DNA of 55,172 bases from contig CM007320.1 in assembly GCA_000333855.2 (NCBI GenBank), forward strand, positions 1,705,252 to 1,760,423, in the 5' to 3' direction. Source of the stretch: Endotrypanum monterogeii (taxonomy: Eukaryota; Euglenozoa; Kinetoplastea; Trypanosomatida; Trypanosomatidae). Below are positions 10,263-19,724 of this stretch, one piece after another; the stretch's first letter is position 1, and every line of letters begins with the position of its first letter. The translations under genes were made by a program, and so were the position numbers. The notes beneath the pieces were generated by a model. It saw only the letters and a list, made by a program, of their open reading frames with translations. It was not told the DNA's origin and did no database searches.

Positions 10263-11382
10263 GCTCTACAGAGGCAATCTACGTATCTGGCCGCACCCTG
10301 CAGGTGGGAGTGCTTTCACTTAGCAGGAGGGGCCAGCGGGGGTTGACTGAGTGAAGTATTGCAACTTATTGCCAGATGCAGGGTATGTTCACCGTGCTGA
10401 AGCCGATATTGGAAGAAAGTTTGATGCAGGGTCGGCAGAGAAACGAATTCATGGTCCGGATGCACGCCTCTCCACTTCGGCGTCAGCACACATGCATCAT
10501 TTTCATTTTCATACGCAGACGCTGTACGCATAACGCCAAGTGCACAAACATGAACATGATTTGTTTGACCACTCATATATACTTCACGTAACGCGATTGA
10601 GAGCAACGTGCGCGCCTACTGTACACCCTTTCAATTGTCTATATTTTGTTTTTTTTCCTGCTCGGCGCTGTTTCTCAAGAGAACAATAGATCCTAGAGGA
10701 GATGAGAGCTGCTGTCGTGGGCTCTGGATCGCACAGTCAATGATGTGACAAGCCTTGCGGGTTGACAGCCGTGACGAAAAAAAAAAGGGTAGTCTATGCT
10801 AATACACTTTATGCCTCCTCTTTTCTCCCCCGACGTGCACGTGTGGATTTCGCTTTTCTCACTTTCTTTCACTTCAAACTCCTCCACTTATTTATGATCT
10901 GTTTATGTATAAGTGCGATGAGCAGTCTACTTCAGTGTTTCTCTTTATCGTCTGCCCTTTCACACTCCTTTGTGACGTGCGTGCGCTCTCCCCTTAGCAG
11001 CCCGTTCTTCGAGCTGTGTGTTTATCAAGCTGAGGGGGTCTTGTGGAATTCTCCTCGTTCTCCCCCTTTTCTCCACTCACCGTTGTCGAGGGAAGGTCGG
11101 CGGTGTGGTGTGCACTTCTTCTCTCGTGTTTTGTATGGTCACCTGCTCGCCCTCTCGTGCGCGTTTCTTCTTTATCGACTTGTTGTTACGGCACTCCCTC
11201 CGTCATATCCCCTTCCACCACCCCCCCTTCCCCCTCCCCCTCGTCGTCGTCGTCGTCGTCGTCGTCCCCCTCTTTTCCTTTTTGGGGGAGCAGTCCGTTG
11301 AGCTGTCCGTTGAGGGCCTTCCACTTAACTCTCGTGCGCGTATTCACCCCACGCAAATACACACGAGGCCTAGCGAGTTGTA
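10263..11382. other. Intergenic, no gene seen
   Basis: This holds the SLD5 3' UTR and the leader of the next gene. From about 11200 to 11290 there is a strong C/T tract interrupted by a (TCG)n trinucleotide run (about 11241-11266). The AG at 11289-11290 is a plausible trans-splice acceptor for the gene at 11383. Confidence 0.6.
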
Positions 11383-13482
11383 ATGTCCAGCAAAGAAGAG
11401 TTGGCCGCCTTGATGGCGTCTGACGGCGACTTCGAGAAGAAGATCTCGCTGCTCAAGAGGGCTGTCGTCCGCGTCACAAAGCAGAGACAAGAGGCGGAGG
11501 TCCGTCAAGCGCAGCTGCAGGAGGAACTGAACACCGTGACTCAGCAGCTGACAGAAGCTCAAAAGACGAATGCGACACTCCAGCGAAAAGTTAAATCTCT
11601 TGAGGCGCAATTAGGTAGCGAACTCAAAATTGGATCCGCCTTTGGTCAGAACATGTTGAAGGGTTTATCCTCGATTATGGGAAACAGCGACAGTGGCGGC
11701 CGTGGTGACAGCCGGGGAGGCAACGGTGCCTCCAGTGCAAAGCTCGTATTGTCTCCGGAGGACGTGGAGCGTATCATTGGCGAGAATGAACAGCTGCACC
11801 GTCAAATGTACACGTTCAAGACGAAGCTTGATGACGCACAGCGTTCCGGCACGGAGGTAGCAGAAAGGCTGAGAACTGAGGCTGGACGCCTGCAGGGAGA
11901 GGTGCGGGAGCTCCGTACTTCACTGGAGAGGACAACGACCGCCCTCGACTGCCTTCGCGCCGAGTATCTCACGGAGCGCGCCTTGAGTGATTTTTGCCGT
12001 CATTTTTTTGTCGCCACGCTTCGTCGACCACAGCATGCGTCGGCATCTTATGTAGAGGACACGCCAGTAGAGGTGAGGTGGCCCGCCAGAGGGACGCTGC
12101 CGGATCCGGCGGACACCTCCCTTTCAGAACCACTGCCGGCAGCGGTGCGAGAGCAGATCGCTCTTACCATACAGAACTCCGCTGGCACACTCAAAACGCT
12201 TCTGCATGGTCTCTCGGCGCTCGCAGTGGTACTGAAGGAGAAGCTTCCCTTGCGGGAGCGCGCGACTGTGGGGGATTTGGAGTGTCTGCGTGACCGTCTC
12301 TCTCTATTTCTGGAGGCACACACAACTAGGAAGGATCGACTCCTGAACCTACTGGAACCGCTGGACAGTCCGCTGTCGGTGCTGCAGAAGTTTGGTGAGG
12401 GCAGCTGCACTGCTTCTCTTTCAGAGGATGCGTTCGTCGGGGTTCAGGACGAGATTGTGCAGGCCGTACAGGAATGGATTGGTTTTCTCCGTGCACAGTT
12501 GCCACTCCTCGTGGAGTGCTGCGTCTCCTTTCTGCCGCAAGGACACACCTATACCATTCACACCGCGTGTTTGAGTGCCTGCAAGGTTAACGGCCCTGCT
12601 GAATTACATCAACAGACAACCGGGCGCGGCGAGTTCGTGGAGGTGGTCACGAGGCACGGTTATGCCGCCCTGGCGTCCATCGAGGGCTCGCTAATGGCCA
12701 TGCGCATGCTTCTACAGCGCTCACCCGCTGCTTACCGCCACTGCGATCATGTTGATGCCACAGAAGCTGTGGCATCTGCATCGACCACCCCAAGGGAGAC
12801 GAAGCAGTCTTCAATGAACTTGGTCTCATTGCTGGCGTTGCAGCAGTTTTGGTGGGAAGGATGTACTGCGGTGCGCTCACTGCAGTCGTCGATACAAGTT
12901 CTCCATGGTGGCTTGGAGGATATCGCGGAGGCATGCAACAAGAGTGAAGTGCGCGACACCTTGCACTACCTTTGCCGTTGCCTGCAGACCATGGTGTCAT
13001 CTTCGGGGCATATCAATGCCGTCTCGGGAACGGCATCACCCGATGTGGGCACCGCTGTAGACGTGGTGTCACCTGGCACCATTGCTTCACGAATGTTTGC
13101 CCACGCATCACCGGGTGACGTCCCCCTGTGGACATCTCAGCCCAAAGCTGCTGTCACCAGTTCCTCTGCATTGTTGCCCACGGACAGCATGCCTGACGTT
13201 GCTTACCCTGAAAATTGTGAAGAGCTACTAGCGGCTTTGTCTGCTGCCGATCGGGCAGCAGCCAGCTACTACACGCAAATGAATCATTTGTACGTGGAGA
13301 TGGCCGAGAGGGAGGATGCTCTGCAGACAGCATTGGAGGCTGTAGCACATCTCCAGCGACTTGTCGAAGCAGAACGCGCAGAGGCGAAACACACGCGCCA
13401 TGCACTAGAAGGCCAAATAAGTCTTCTTTCAACTCAGCTGGTCGAGATGACCGAGGTATCTGCAACCCAAACTGTGCACTAG
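11383..13482 (+). CDS. Coiled-coil protein resembling PPP1R21 (FERRY subunit Fy-2)
   Basis: A 699-aa protein with coiled coils at about residues 17-80, 126-195 and 610-690 around a long helical, cysteine-containing middle part (about 200-560). Its order and several motifs match human PPP1R21: LKRAVV near the start (KLRAQ-type N-terminal coil), GENEQLH at 133-139 in the second coil, and a final coil ending in LEGQISLLSTQLVEM, which lines up with the C-terminal region of that family. PPP1R21 is a subunit of the endosomal Rab5 effector complex FERRY, which links mRNA and ribosomes to early endosomes. The assignment rests on comparison from memory, and generic coiled-coil similarity could mislead. 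A Ser/Gly-rich linker (about 102-118) separates the first two coils. Confidence 0.55.
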   Translation: MSSKEELAALMASDGDFEKKISLLKRAVVRVTKQRQEAEVRQAQLQEELNTVTQQLTEAQKTNATLQRKVKSLEAQLGSELKIGSAFGQNMLKGLSSIMGNSDSGGRGDSRGGNGASSAKLVLSPEDVERIIGENEQLHRQMYTFKTKLDDAQRSGTEVAERLRTEAGRLQGEVRELRTSLERTTTALDCLRAEYLTERALSDFCRHFFVATLRRPQHASASYVEDTPVEVRWPARGTLPDPADTSLSEPLPAAVREQIALTIQNSAGTLKTLLHGLSALAVVLKEKLPLRERATVGDLECLRDRLSLFLEAHTTRKDRLLNLLEPLDSPLSVLQKFGEGSCTASLSEDAFVGVQDEIVQAVQEWIGFLRAQLPLLVECCVSFLPQGHTYTIHTACLSACKVNGPAELHQQTTGRGEFVEVVTRHGYAALASIEGSLMAMRMLLQRSPAAYRHCDHVDATEAVASASTTPRETKQSSMNLVSLLALQQFWWEGCTAVRSLQSSIQVLHGGLEDIAEACNKSEVRDTLHYLCRCLQTMVSSSGHINAVSGTASPDVGTAVDVVSPGTIASRMFAHASPGDVPLWTSQPKAAVTSSSALLPTDSMPDVAYPENCEELLAALSAADRAAASYYTQMNHLYVEMAEREDALQTALEAVAHLQRLVEAERAEAKHTRHALEGQISLLSTQLVEMTEVSATQTVH

Positions 13483-13512
13483 TGAGACGTGCCGTGTAGA
13501 ACACCATCTTGA

Positions 13513-13547
<35 letters not shown>

Positions 13548-14460
13548 CACAAGCAAATATATACACATCCGGTCTATCGTTCATCCTATGTGTTGGTCTT
13601 GCTCACGTGAGGACAAGGCGCATGCGCCGCTCCGCTCCTTTTTCTCTCTCTCCCCTCCCCTCCCCTCTCCTCCCTTTTTTTTTTTTTTTTCACTCCCTTG
13701 CTGGCTTGCGTCCCACCTCCTCCTCACCCCCAATTGAGGAATGAACGATGAACATTTTCTAATTTTGAAAACAAAAAGAAATAAGAGGCGCAGAAAGGAG
13801 AAAGCCCTTATCACTTTCTTGCGCTGCTTACTGTGCACGTGGGTTTCCATTCCCACACGTTCTTTATATGCGTCCTTCCTTTTTTTCTTTTTTTGATCCT
13901 CGTTGGCTCCGCTGCCCATCGAGACCGAGTTACTGATGAATCCCCCTGCCTTCCCTTCTTCACCTTCTCTGTTATTTTTGCCCTGTCTCCTCGAAATTTT
14001 ACGACCCTTCTCATCTCCCGTCTTTCTTTCTCGGCCCTCCGACTCGCATCGTCTCCATTATGTTTTCCCTCTTTTCTCTCTGTATATGTGTCGACGGTAT
14101 TATACTGAATGTCTTTCAGTATCTTCCCGTGAAGACACACACACACACACACACACACACAAACCTCTCAAACTCGCCCTTACCTTTTTCTATCGTCCTC
14201 CCTCCCTATTTCTACATGTTTACGTCTTTACACATTATATATATTCGTATATAAATTTTTCTTTTATTCTCCTCTCCTCTCCTCACACACACGCACACTC
14301 TCATGATATTCCCTTAACTCCCCGGAATTGCTTCATATCACATATTTATTTATTTATTTAAAATTCTCCGTCAAAAAAAAAAAACTCAAAACAAGGCGCT
14401 GCAACGCGTGACGGAAGGTGCCACTGCTCACGCCTTCTTATCGAGACACACTCCCGCACA
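13483..14460. other. Intergenic, no gene seen
   Basis: Two (CA)n tracts (about 13514-13551 and 14134-14161), a long C/T stretch around 13630-13690, and pyrimidine-rich DNA from 13870 to 14290. No single AG stands out as the acceptor of the next gene. Confidence 0.6.
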
Positions 14461-15411
14461 ATGTCCATCAAAGATGCTACCTCGGTCATCCCAGTCATCG
14501 CCCTCCATGGCGGGGCCGGCAACATCCCCAAGGATAGCATGACTGGCGAAGAGGAGGCGACTTATCACGCTGGTCTAAGGGCAGCAGTGGAGGCCGGCCA
14601 CAAAGTTCTCGTCGCTGGTGGCACCGCGGTGGACGCGGTCACAGTGACGGTCATGTCGCTTGAGGACAATCCACTATTCAATGCCGGCTGCGGCTCCGTG
14701 TTCACGAGTGATCGAACACAGGAGATGGATGCGGCAGTGATGTCAGGTGTGGACCGGTCATGTGGGGCTATCACGGGCATTTGTGGGCCACGTAACCCTG
14801 TGTTGGCTGCGCGTGCGGTGATGGAAAAGACAAAGCACGTCCTGCTCGCGGGTGAGGGTGCGCGTCGTTTCGCGGAGTCCTGCAAACAGCCGATGATGGA
14901 GCCCTCTTATTTCAGTACCGAGAAGAGTCTGGCGGCACTGGATAAGGAGTTGGCCCTTCGTGAAGCCGGGGCCGGGGGCGGTGGCTGCCAGTCACAAAAA
15001 CACGGCACTGTTGGTGCTGTTGCACTGGATACGCATGGAAATCTCGCCGCCGCAACTTCAACGGGTGGCATAACGGCAAAGATGCCTGGTCGCGTTGGTG
15101 ACAGCCCAATTATCGGTGCCGGTACGTGGGCGGACAACCGGACCTGCGCGATCTCCGCAACGGGGCACGGCGAGTTTTTCATTCGCTATGCAGTTGCGCA
15201 CGAAGTCGATGCCCGTATGCGGCTCTGCCATGAAACACTCGAGAAGGCTAGTGAGGCGGTGATTGATGAAGTGGGTAAGGGCGGCGGCGTTGGCGGTCTG
15301 ATTGCCGTCGATGCGCATGGCAATGTGGCGCTACCGCTCAACTCCAGTGCGATGTACCGTGCATGGATAGGCCGTGACGGAGAAATTCACACCGCCATTT
15401 TCCGTGATTAA
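14461..15411 (+). CDS. Isoaspartyl peptidase / plant-type L-asparaginase
   Basis: A 316-aa member of the Ntn-hydrolase asparaginase family (peptidase family T2). Such enzymes hydrolyse L-asparagine and beta-aspartyl peptides, and are made as a precursor that cleaves itself to expose an N-terminal threonine. Visible marks: LHGGAG at 15-20, the NPLFNAGCGSV block at 70-80, and the processing site HGTVGAVALD at 181-190 with the nucleophile T183. The block TSTGGITAKMPGRVGDSPIIGAG (199-221) forms the substrate pocket. Cleavage before T183 would give chains of about 182 and 134 residues. No targeting signal is obvious, so a cytosolic enzyme is likely. The length is normal for the family, and all key residues are present. 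Confidence 0.94.
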   Translation: MSIKDATSVIPVIALHGGAGNIPKDSMTGEEEATYHAGLRAAVEAGHKVLVAGGTAVDAVTVTVMSLEDNPLFNAGCGSVFTSDRTQEMDAAVMSGVDRSCGAITGICGPRNPVLAARAVMEKTKHVLLAGEGARRFAESCKQPMMEPSYFSTEKSLAALDKELALREAGAGGGGCQSQKHGTVGAVALDTHGNLAAATSTGGITAKMPGRVGDSPIIGAGTWADNRTCAISATGHGEFFIRYAVAHEVDARMRLCHETLEKASEAVIDEVGKGGGVGGLIAVDAHGNVALPLNSSAMYRAWIGRDGEIHTAIFRD

Positions 15412-15414
15412 CTG

Positions 15415-16000
15415 CACTCACCTCTGCTCGCTCGCTCCCAGCCCTGGCCCGCGTGCTGCGTCGCTCGCCCACGCCGACGACGAGGGGCCAGGGGAGCGGG
15501 GGTGGTGGAGGAGCCTGGCGGGTGGTGGTGCTGTTCAGATGAGCAGGGCTTGGCGCCCCCTTCCCCCGAGGAACGCCATAGCGCCCTGCAGACACCCACG
15601 TGGTGAGTTGGAACACCAGCCGGTGGCATGCGGCAGTCTGAGACGAGGATGGGATACGGGCGGCACCCCTTTCTCTGTGCAGCGTGTGCGAGGGCGGTGG
15701 CCCGAGGCTGGTCCGCGGATTTCCTGCGCTCATGCGGCGTGCGCGTCGGCCAGTGCGTGTGACCAACACATCCGGCACCAGCGTGACTGCTCGCATGCGA
15801 GTGCTGGGGTGCGACTTGCGTGTACCCAGGTGCGCAACGCATTGGATATTCGAGTGGCTAGTGCCGCGCATTGCGCGTGGTAGGGATGGGACGGGCACGT
15901 GCAACGGAGGAGGTCTGGTGTGCGTCGTGCGAATGGGCGCCGTAGTTGGCTCGCCCGCCACGACGAGGCTATTAGCACTGGCGGAACAGAGGCAGGTGTG
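15415..16000. repeat. GC-rich island, possible retroposon remnant
   Basis: Like the island at 5385-6000, this block directly follows a gene, is markedly GC-rich, and has no convincing ORF. The ORFs crossing it in several frames are composition effects. Its size and setting fit a SIDER-type element. I do not see clear base-level similarity between the two islands, so they could belong to different subfamilies or be unrelated. Confidence 0.28.
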
Positions 16001-16283
16001 CTCATTTGCTGAATATATGTGGGAATATAAAGGCACCAACGGTGCACTTGGATTTCTGAAGCGCTCGATTTGTTTTTCACCAACCTCCCCCTCTTTTCTG
16101 TACCCCCCTCCCCTTCAGAGAAACAAAGAGGGGTGGAAGTGAACCGGGTTTCAAATCGCATCGTCGTTTCTGTGCCGCTCCCACGAGAGTTGAGCTTCCT
16201 CTCCCGAGGTCTCTCCTCTATGCAGATTACCGGTTTTTTTGTTTCACCCGTATGCACCGCCATCTCTCTCCACCCACCAAGCA

Positions 16284-16333
<50 letters not shown>

Positions 16334-16544
16334 NNNNNNNNNNNNNNNNNNNNNNNNNNNNNNNNNNNNNNNNNNNNNNNNNNNNNNNNNNNNNNNNNNN
16401 NNNNNNNNNNNNNNNNNNNNNNNNNNNNNNNNNNNNNNNNNNNNNNNNNNNNNNNNNNNNNNNNNNNNNNNNNNNNNNNNNNNNNNNNNNNNNNNNNNNN
16501 NNNNNNNNNNNNNNNNNNNNNNNNNNNNNNNNNNNNNNNNNNNN
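16334..16544. other. Assembly gap (211 N)
   Basis: Unresolved bases between two (TA)n tracts. The right flank (16545-16618) looks like a noisy copy of the left flank, so the gap may hold little or no missing sequence. Confidence 0.9.
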
Positions 16545-16613
16545 CCTCCGTCGTCGTCGTCGTCGTACGTCGTACTACGACGACCACCGACCTACCTACC
16601 TACCTACCACCAC

Positions 16614-16618
<5 letters not shown>
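16545..16618. other. 454 flow-order error sequence at contig edge
   Basis: This stretch is built almost only from words such as CGT, ACG and TAC, where each base is the next or next-but-one nucleotide in the 454 flow cycle T-A-C-G. Its end (CACCG, then CTACC repeats, then ACAACATATA) can be lined up with 16256-16290 once extra flow-order bases are removed. It should not be read as genomic sequence. Confidence 0.7.
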
Positions 16619-16670
<52 letters not shown>

Positions 16671-16965
16671 ATATAATATTATATTATATCATATAATATT
16701 ATATCAATTTTTTTCTTCTCCGAAAACGCTTCTCTTCGCCTCATCCCTCCTCCAAACTCACAAATGTTCACATGTTGATCATGTGTCTACATAAACGTTG
16801 CTGTCCACGATACATCTCGTATCGCCCAACAGCCACTCACCTGCGCTATAGGTTCCTACGAAGGGAGCGAAGGATATGTTTGTCTGTTTGTGCCCTCATT
16901 CAGATATCATTTTTCTTCTGTTCAGGTGTATATGAGTAGAGAGATTTGCCTTTTCCGATCTTATA

Positions 16966-16995
16966 TCTTTTTTTTTCCTTTTTTTTCCTACTCAG
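16966..16995 (+). promoter_or_regulatory. Main spliced-leader acceptor of M1 aminopeptidase
   Basis: A 28-base pyrimidine tract ends in CTCAG (AG 16994-16995). No ATG lies between it and the ATG at 17118, so splicing here yields the 868-aa form. A second acceptor at 16924-16925 (TTCAG) lies upstream of an in-frame ATG at 16932. Confidence 0.6.
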
Positions 16996-17117
16996 TGTCT
17001 GTGCGTGGCCTTTTCTTGGCCCTGTGCCCGCCCTTCCCGTCTTGCCTTTTTTTCCTGTTCCCTATTTACTTCCTCTTTCTTTTTTATTTTCGTGACCCCG
17101 CAAGTGTCCTCGCAACA

Positions 17118-19724
17118 ATGTCGACAACGAAAAGCGTCAAGTTGGAGAACCCCTTCGTGCCTGTGGCCTATGAGCTCAGCGTCACGGTAGATCTCTCTAC
17201 CTGGAGCTACGCCGCGGAGGAGGCTGTGCACCTGCAGCGCTGTCCCGCCTACCCTGACGGCGACACCATTCAGCTGCACGCGGCTCCCTCGATTCAGTTG
17301 GTTTCCGTGAAGGGTGCTACGCTAGAGCGTCGCGACGAGACTGCACACACGTTGGTGCTGAAGCTGGACGCGGAGACTAGGGCGTCGGCCGACCCAACCC
17401 TGCATTTTCACTTCGAGCATACCATCAACAAGGAGCTGAGGGGTTTTTATCAGGTGCACTACAGGCATGAGGGAAAGGAGCACCGTATGGCCTCCACTCA
17501 CTTCGAGCCCGTCTCGGCGAGACTTTTCTATGTCTGCCACGACGAGCCGGCGCAGCGGGCGGATTTCACGCTAACCGTTACGTTGCCCAAGTCCCAGGAG
17601 CACTACACGGTTCTCTCCAACGGACCTCTCATGACGAAGGAGCGCCAAGGGGACACCGTTGTACACGCCTTCCAGACGGTGCACAAGTGTCCACCTTATC
17701 TGACAGCCTGCGTTGTCGGCGAGCTGGAGCACATCAGCACTGCAGTTAACGGTATTCCAGTGAGCGTCTACACTACACTGGGCAAGGTCAGTCGCGCACA
17801 GTTCGCCCTCGACACGACAGCGTTCGCTCTCCAGTTCTTTGAGAAATTTTTCCAGTGCAAGTATCCACTTCCGAAGCTGGACGTCGTCGCGATTCCAGAC
17901 TTCCCAATCGGTGGAATGGAGAACTGGGGCTGCATTACGTGCGTCGAATCTATTCTCGTGGATCCGAAACAGTCCAGCGTGGATGCGAAGCGCGGTGTTT
18001 CAAATTTGCTGTGCCACGAAGTCTCGCACAACTGGTTTGGTAACCTTGTCGCTATCAACTGGTGGGAGGGCCTGTGGCTGAAAGAGGGCTTTGCCTCGTG
18101 GTGTGGCTATTACGCGACGCACGCACACGCGCCACAGTGGAATGCGCTGGACACTGCAGCGTTGCAGGTGGTCTCGGCTCTGAACGACGACATGTACGAG
18201 CACAGTCACCCCGTCGAGGTTCCCATCCGAGACCCTGCAGACATTACTCAAATCTTCGACAGCATTAGCTACAACAAGGGTATGGGCCTGGTATTCATGT
18301 TGCAGGCCTTTCTCGGCGAGCGGTGGGAGCCTGCCATAGCGCACTACATCAACAAGTTTCAGTTCAAGGACACCAAAACCGTACAGCTGTGGGAGGCGCT
18401 GGAGGAGTCGTCGCAGCTCCCCATTACCGAGGCTCTCACAAGCTTCACCACGCAGATGGGCTACCCTATGATCCACGTGACTCGACAGGACAGTAACACC
18501 ATTGTGGTGGCGCAGGAGCCGTGTCGTTTTCTCACCGCAGCGGCGAGGTGTGAACATATGTGGTGCATACCGCTGGTCGTGGAAGGTGTCGACTCAACTG
18601 CCGGGCGTTCGACGCCAATGCTACGCTTCGAGAAAGACACGAAGGTCTCCCTACCACCCAGCATCGCAAGCGGGGCCTTCGCCAACGTCAATCCCCGCCG
18701 CACCGGTTTCTACCGCTGCCGTTACGACAATCCCACCTTCGATGCATGGGTGACAAGCTACAGAAGGCTTTCCTCAGCCGATCGTGCATCACTCTTCTCG
18801 GACACACTCGCTTCGATTCGCATGGGATACGATGACGTTCCACGGCTGGCGAGGATCGCTTCGGCCGTCGCAGAGACAGAGCAGAACATTTATGTTTTAC
18901 GTGAGTACGTACAGACCATCGGTGGCTTCCTCCGTTCATTTGATGACGCTTCGATGACGAAGGGCCTGTACAAGGAGCTGCTTGGCTTTGTCGTCCCGGT
19001 TGCCGAGTCGCTTATCGAATGCAATCCCGAGGATGACAGCGCGTCGCTGCGTCGAAACTTTTTTCTCGACGCCGGCATCTCCACTGTGCTGAGGAGCTGG
19101 GAAACCACTAAGATCACCGAGCACCCGCTTATCCAGTGGGCACTTCAGGAGGCACAAAGGTTTCTCTCCGGTGCGGAGTTTAATGCTGGTACTCTAAGTG
19201 TCTGTCTTCGCACCTGGGTCCGCATGGCCAGCCCCGCGGAGCTTCCAGAGCGTAACGAGCAGCTTTACGCAAAGCTTCAGGAGTTGGACGGCAACGACGA
19301 ACTGTGCCGTTCTCTGGTTATCGCTTTGACAAGCGGTGCCTCGGTCGAGTTTGCGCTGAACATCATGAGGAAGTGCATCAACAACGACGGTGTCCGGAGC
19401 CAATATGGGGCGCACGTGTTTGGCAGCCTCGCCGTGAATCCAGCCTTCTCCGGAGCAGAGTTGTGGAGGGCTTTCATGAACAACTTTGATGCCGTGAACG
19501 CGCAGTGGGGTGGCGGCCAGTTCCGCATACAAGTGATTGTGAGCTTCGTGGGTGAGGCACTCTCCGGCGACGCTGCAGCGGACGAGTTCGAGGCTTTCTT
19601 CAAGACGCATCCTCTTCCCAACGCACGTCTTGCAATAGGCCGCGCCGTCGAGGACTTGCGTATCCGGGCCTGGCTGAACAACAAGTGGAAGGATTCTCTG
19701 GTCGGCATGATGTGCTACCGATAG
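17118..19724 (+). CDS. M1-family zinc aminopeptidase (puromycin-sensitive type)
   Basis: An 868-aa gluzincin that removes N-terminal residues from peptides, resembling cytosolic puromycin-sensitive aminopeptidases. The exopeptidase motif GGMENWG is at 265-271. The zinc site is HEVSH (H300, E301, H304) plus E323 in LKEGFASW, exactly HEXXH-X18-E. The conserved SYNKGMGLV block carrying the catalytic tyrosine follows at about residue 384, and the C-terminal half is the helical domain. The frame stays open upstream with an in-frame ATG at 16932, which would add 62 residues including a strongly hydrophobic stretch. I chose 17118 because the protein-like sequence begins there and the best splice site (16995) lies between the two ATGs. 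Confidence 0.95.
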   Translation: MSTTKSVKLENPFVPVAYELSVTVDLSTWSYAAEEAVHLQRCPAYPDGDTIQLHAAPSIQLVSVKGATLERRDETAHTLVLKLDAETRASADPTLHFHFEHTINKELRGFYQVHYRHEGKEHRMASTHFEPVSARLFYVCHDEPAQRADFTLTVTLPKSQEHYTVLSNGPLMTKERQGDTVVHAFQTVHKCPPYLTACVVGELEHISTAVNGIPVSVYTTLGKVSRAQFALDTTAFALQFFEKFFQCKYPLPKLDVVAIPDFPIGGMENWGCITCVESILVDPKQSSVDAKRGVSNLLCHEVSHNWFGNLVAINWWEGLWLKEGFASWCGYYATHAHAPQWNALDTAALQVVSALNDDMYEHSHPVEVPIRDPADITQIFDSISYNKGMGLVFMLQAFLGERWEPAIAHYINKFQFKDTKTVQLWEALEESSQLPITEALTSFTTQMGYPMIHVTRQDSNTIVVAQEPCRFLTAAARCEHMWCIPLVVEGVDSTAGRSTPMLRFEKDTKVSLPPSIASGAFANVNPRRTGFYRCRYDNPTFDAWVTSYRRLSSADRASLFSDTLASIRMGYDDVPRLARIASAVAETEQNIYVLREYVQTIGGFLRSFDDASMTKGLYKELLGFVVPVAESLIECNPEDDSASLRRNFFLDAGISTVLRSWETTKITEHPLIQWALQEAQRFLSGAEFNAGTLSVCLRTWVRMASPAELPERNEQLYAKLQELDGNDELCRSLVIALTSGASVEFALNIMRKCINNDGVRSQYGAHVFGSLAVNPAFSGAELWRAFMNNFDAVNAQWGGGQFRIQVIVSFVGEALSGDAAADEFEAFFKTHPLPNARLAIGRAVEDLRIRAWLNNKWKDSLVGMMCYR

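Larger units (their letters stand above)
15412..17117. other. Intergenic with assembly gap
   Basis: From left: a GC-rich island (15415-16000, listed separately), pyrimidine-rich DNA with a (TA)n at about 16287-16333, a run of 211 N, a damaged duplicate of the left flank, a second (TA)n at 16619-16664, then AT-rich DNA and the aminopeptidase leader. No gene is seen. Confidence 0.65.

Noticed and set aside
15338..16039. Minus-strand ORF of 233 codons
   Set aside because: It arises from the high GC content of the island. Other frames are open over the same stretch too, and the composition (Arg/Pro/Thr-rich) is not protein-like.
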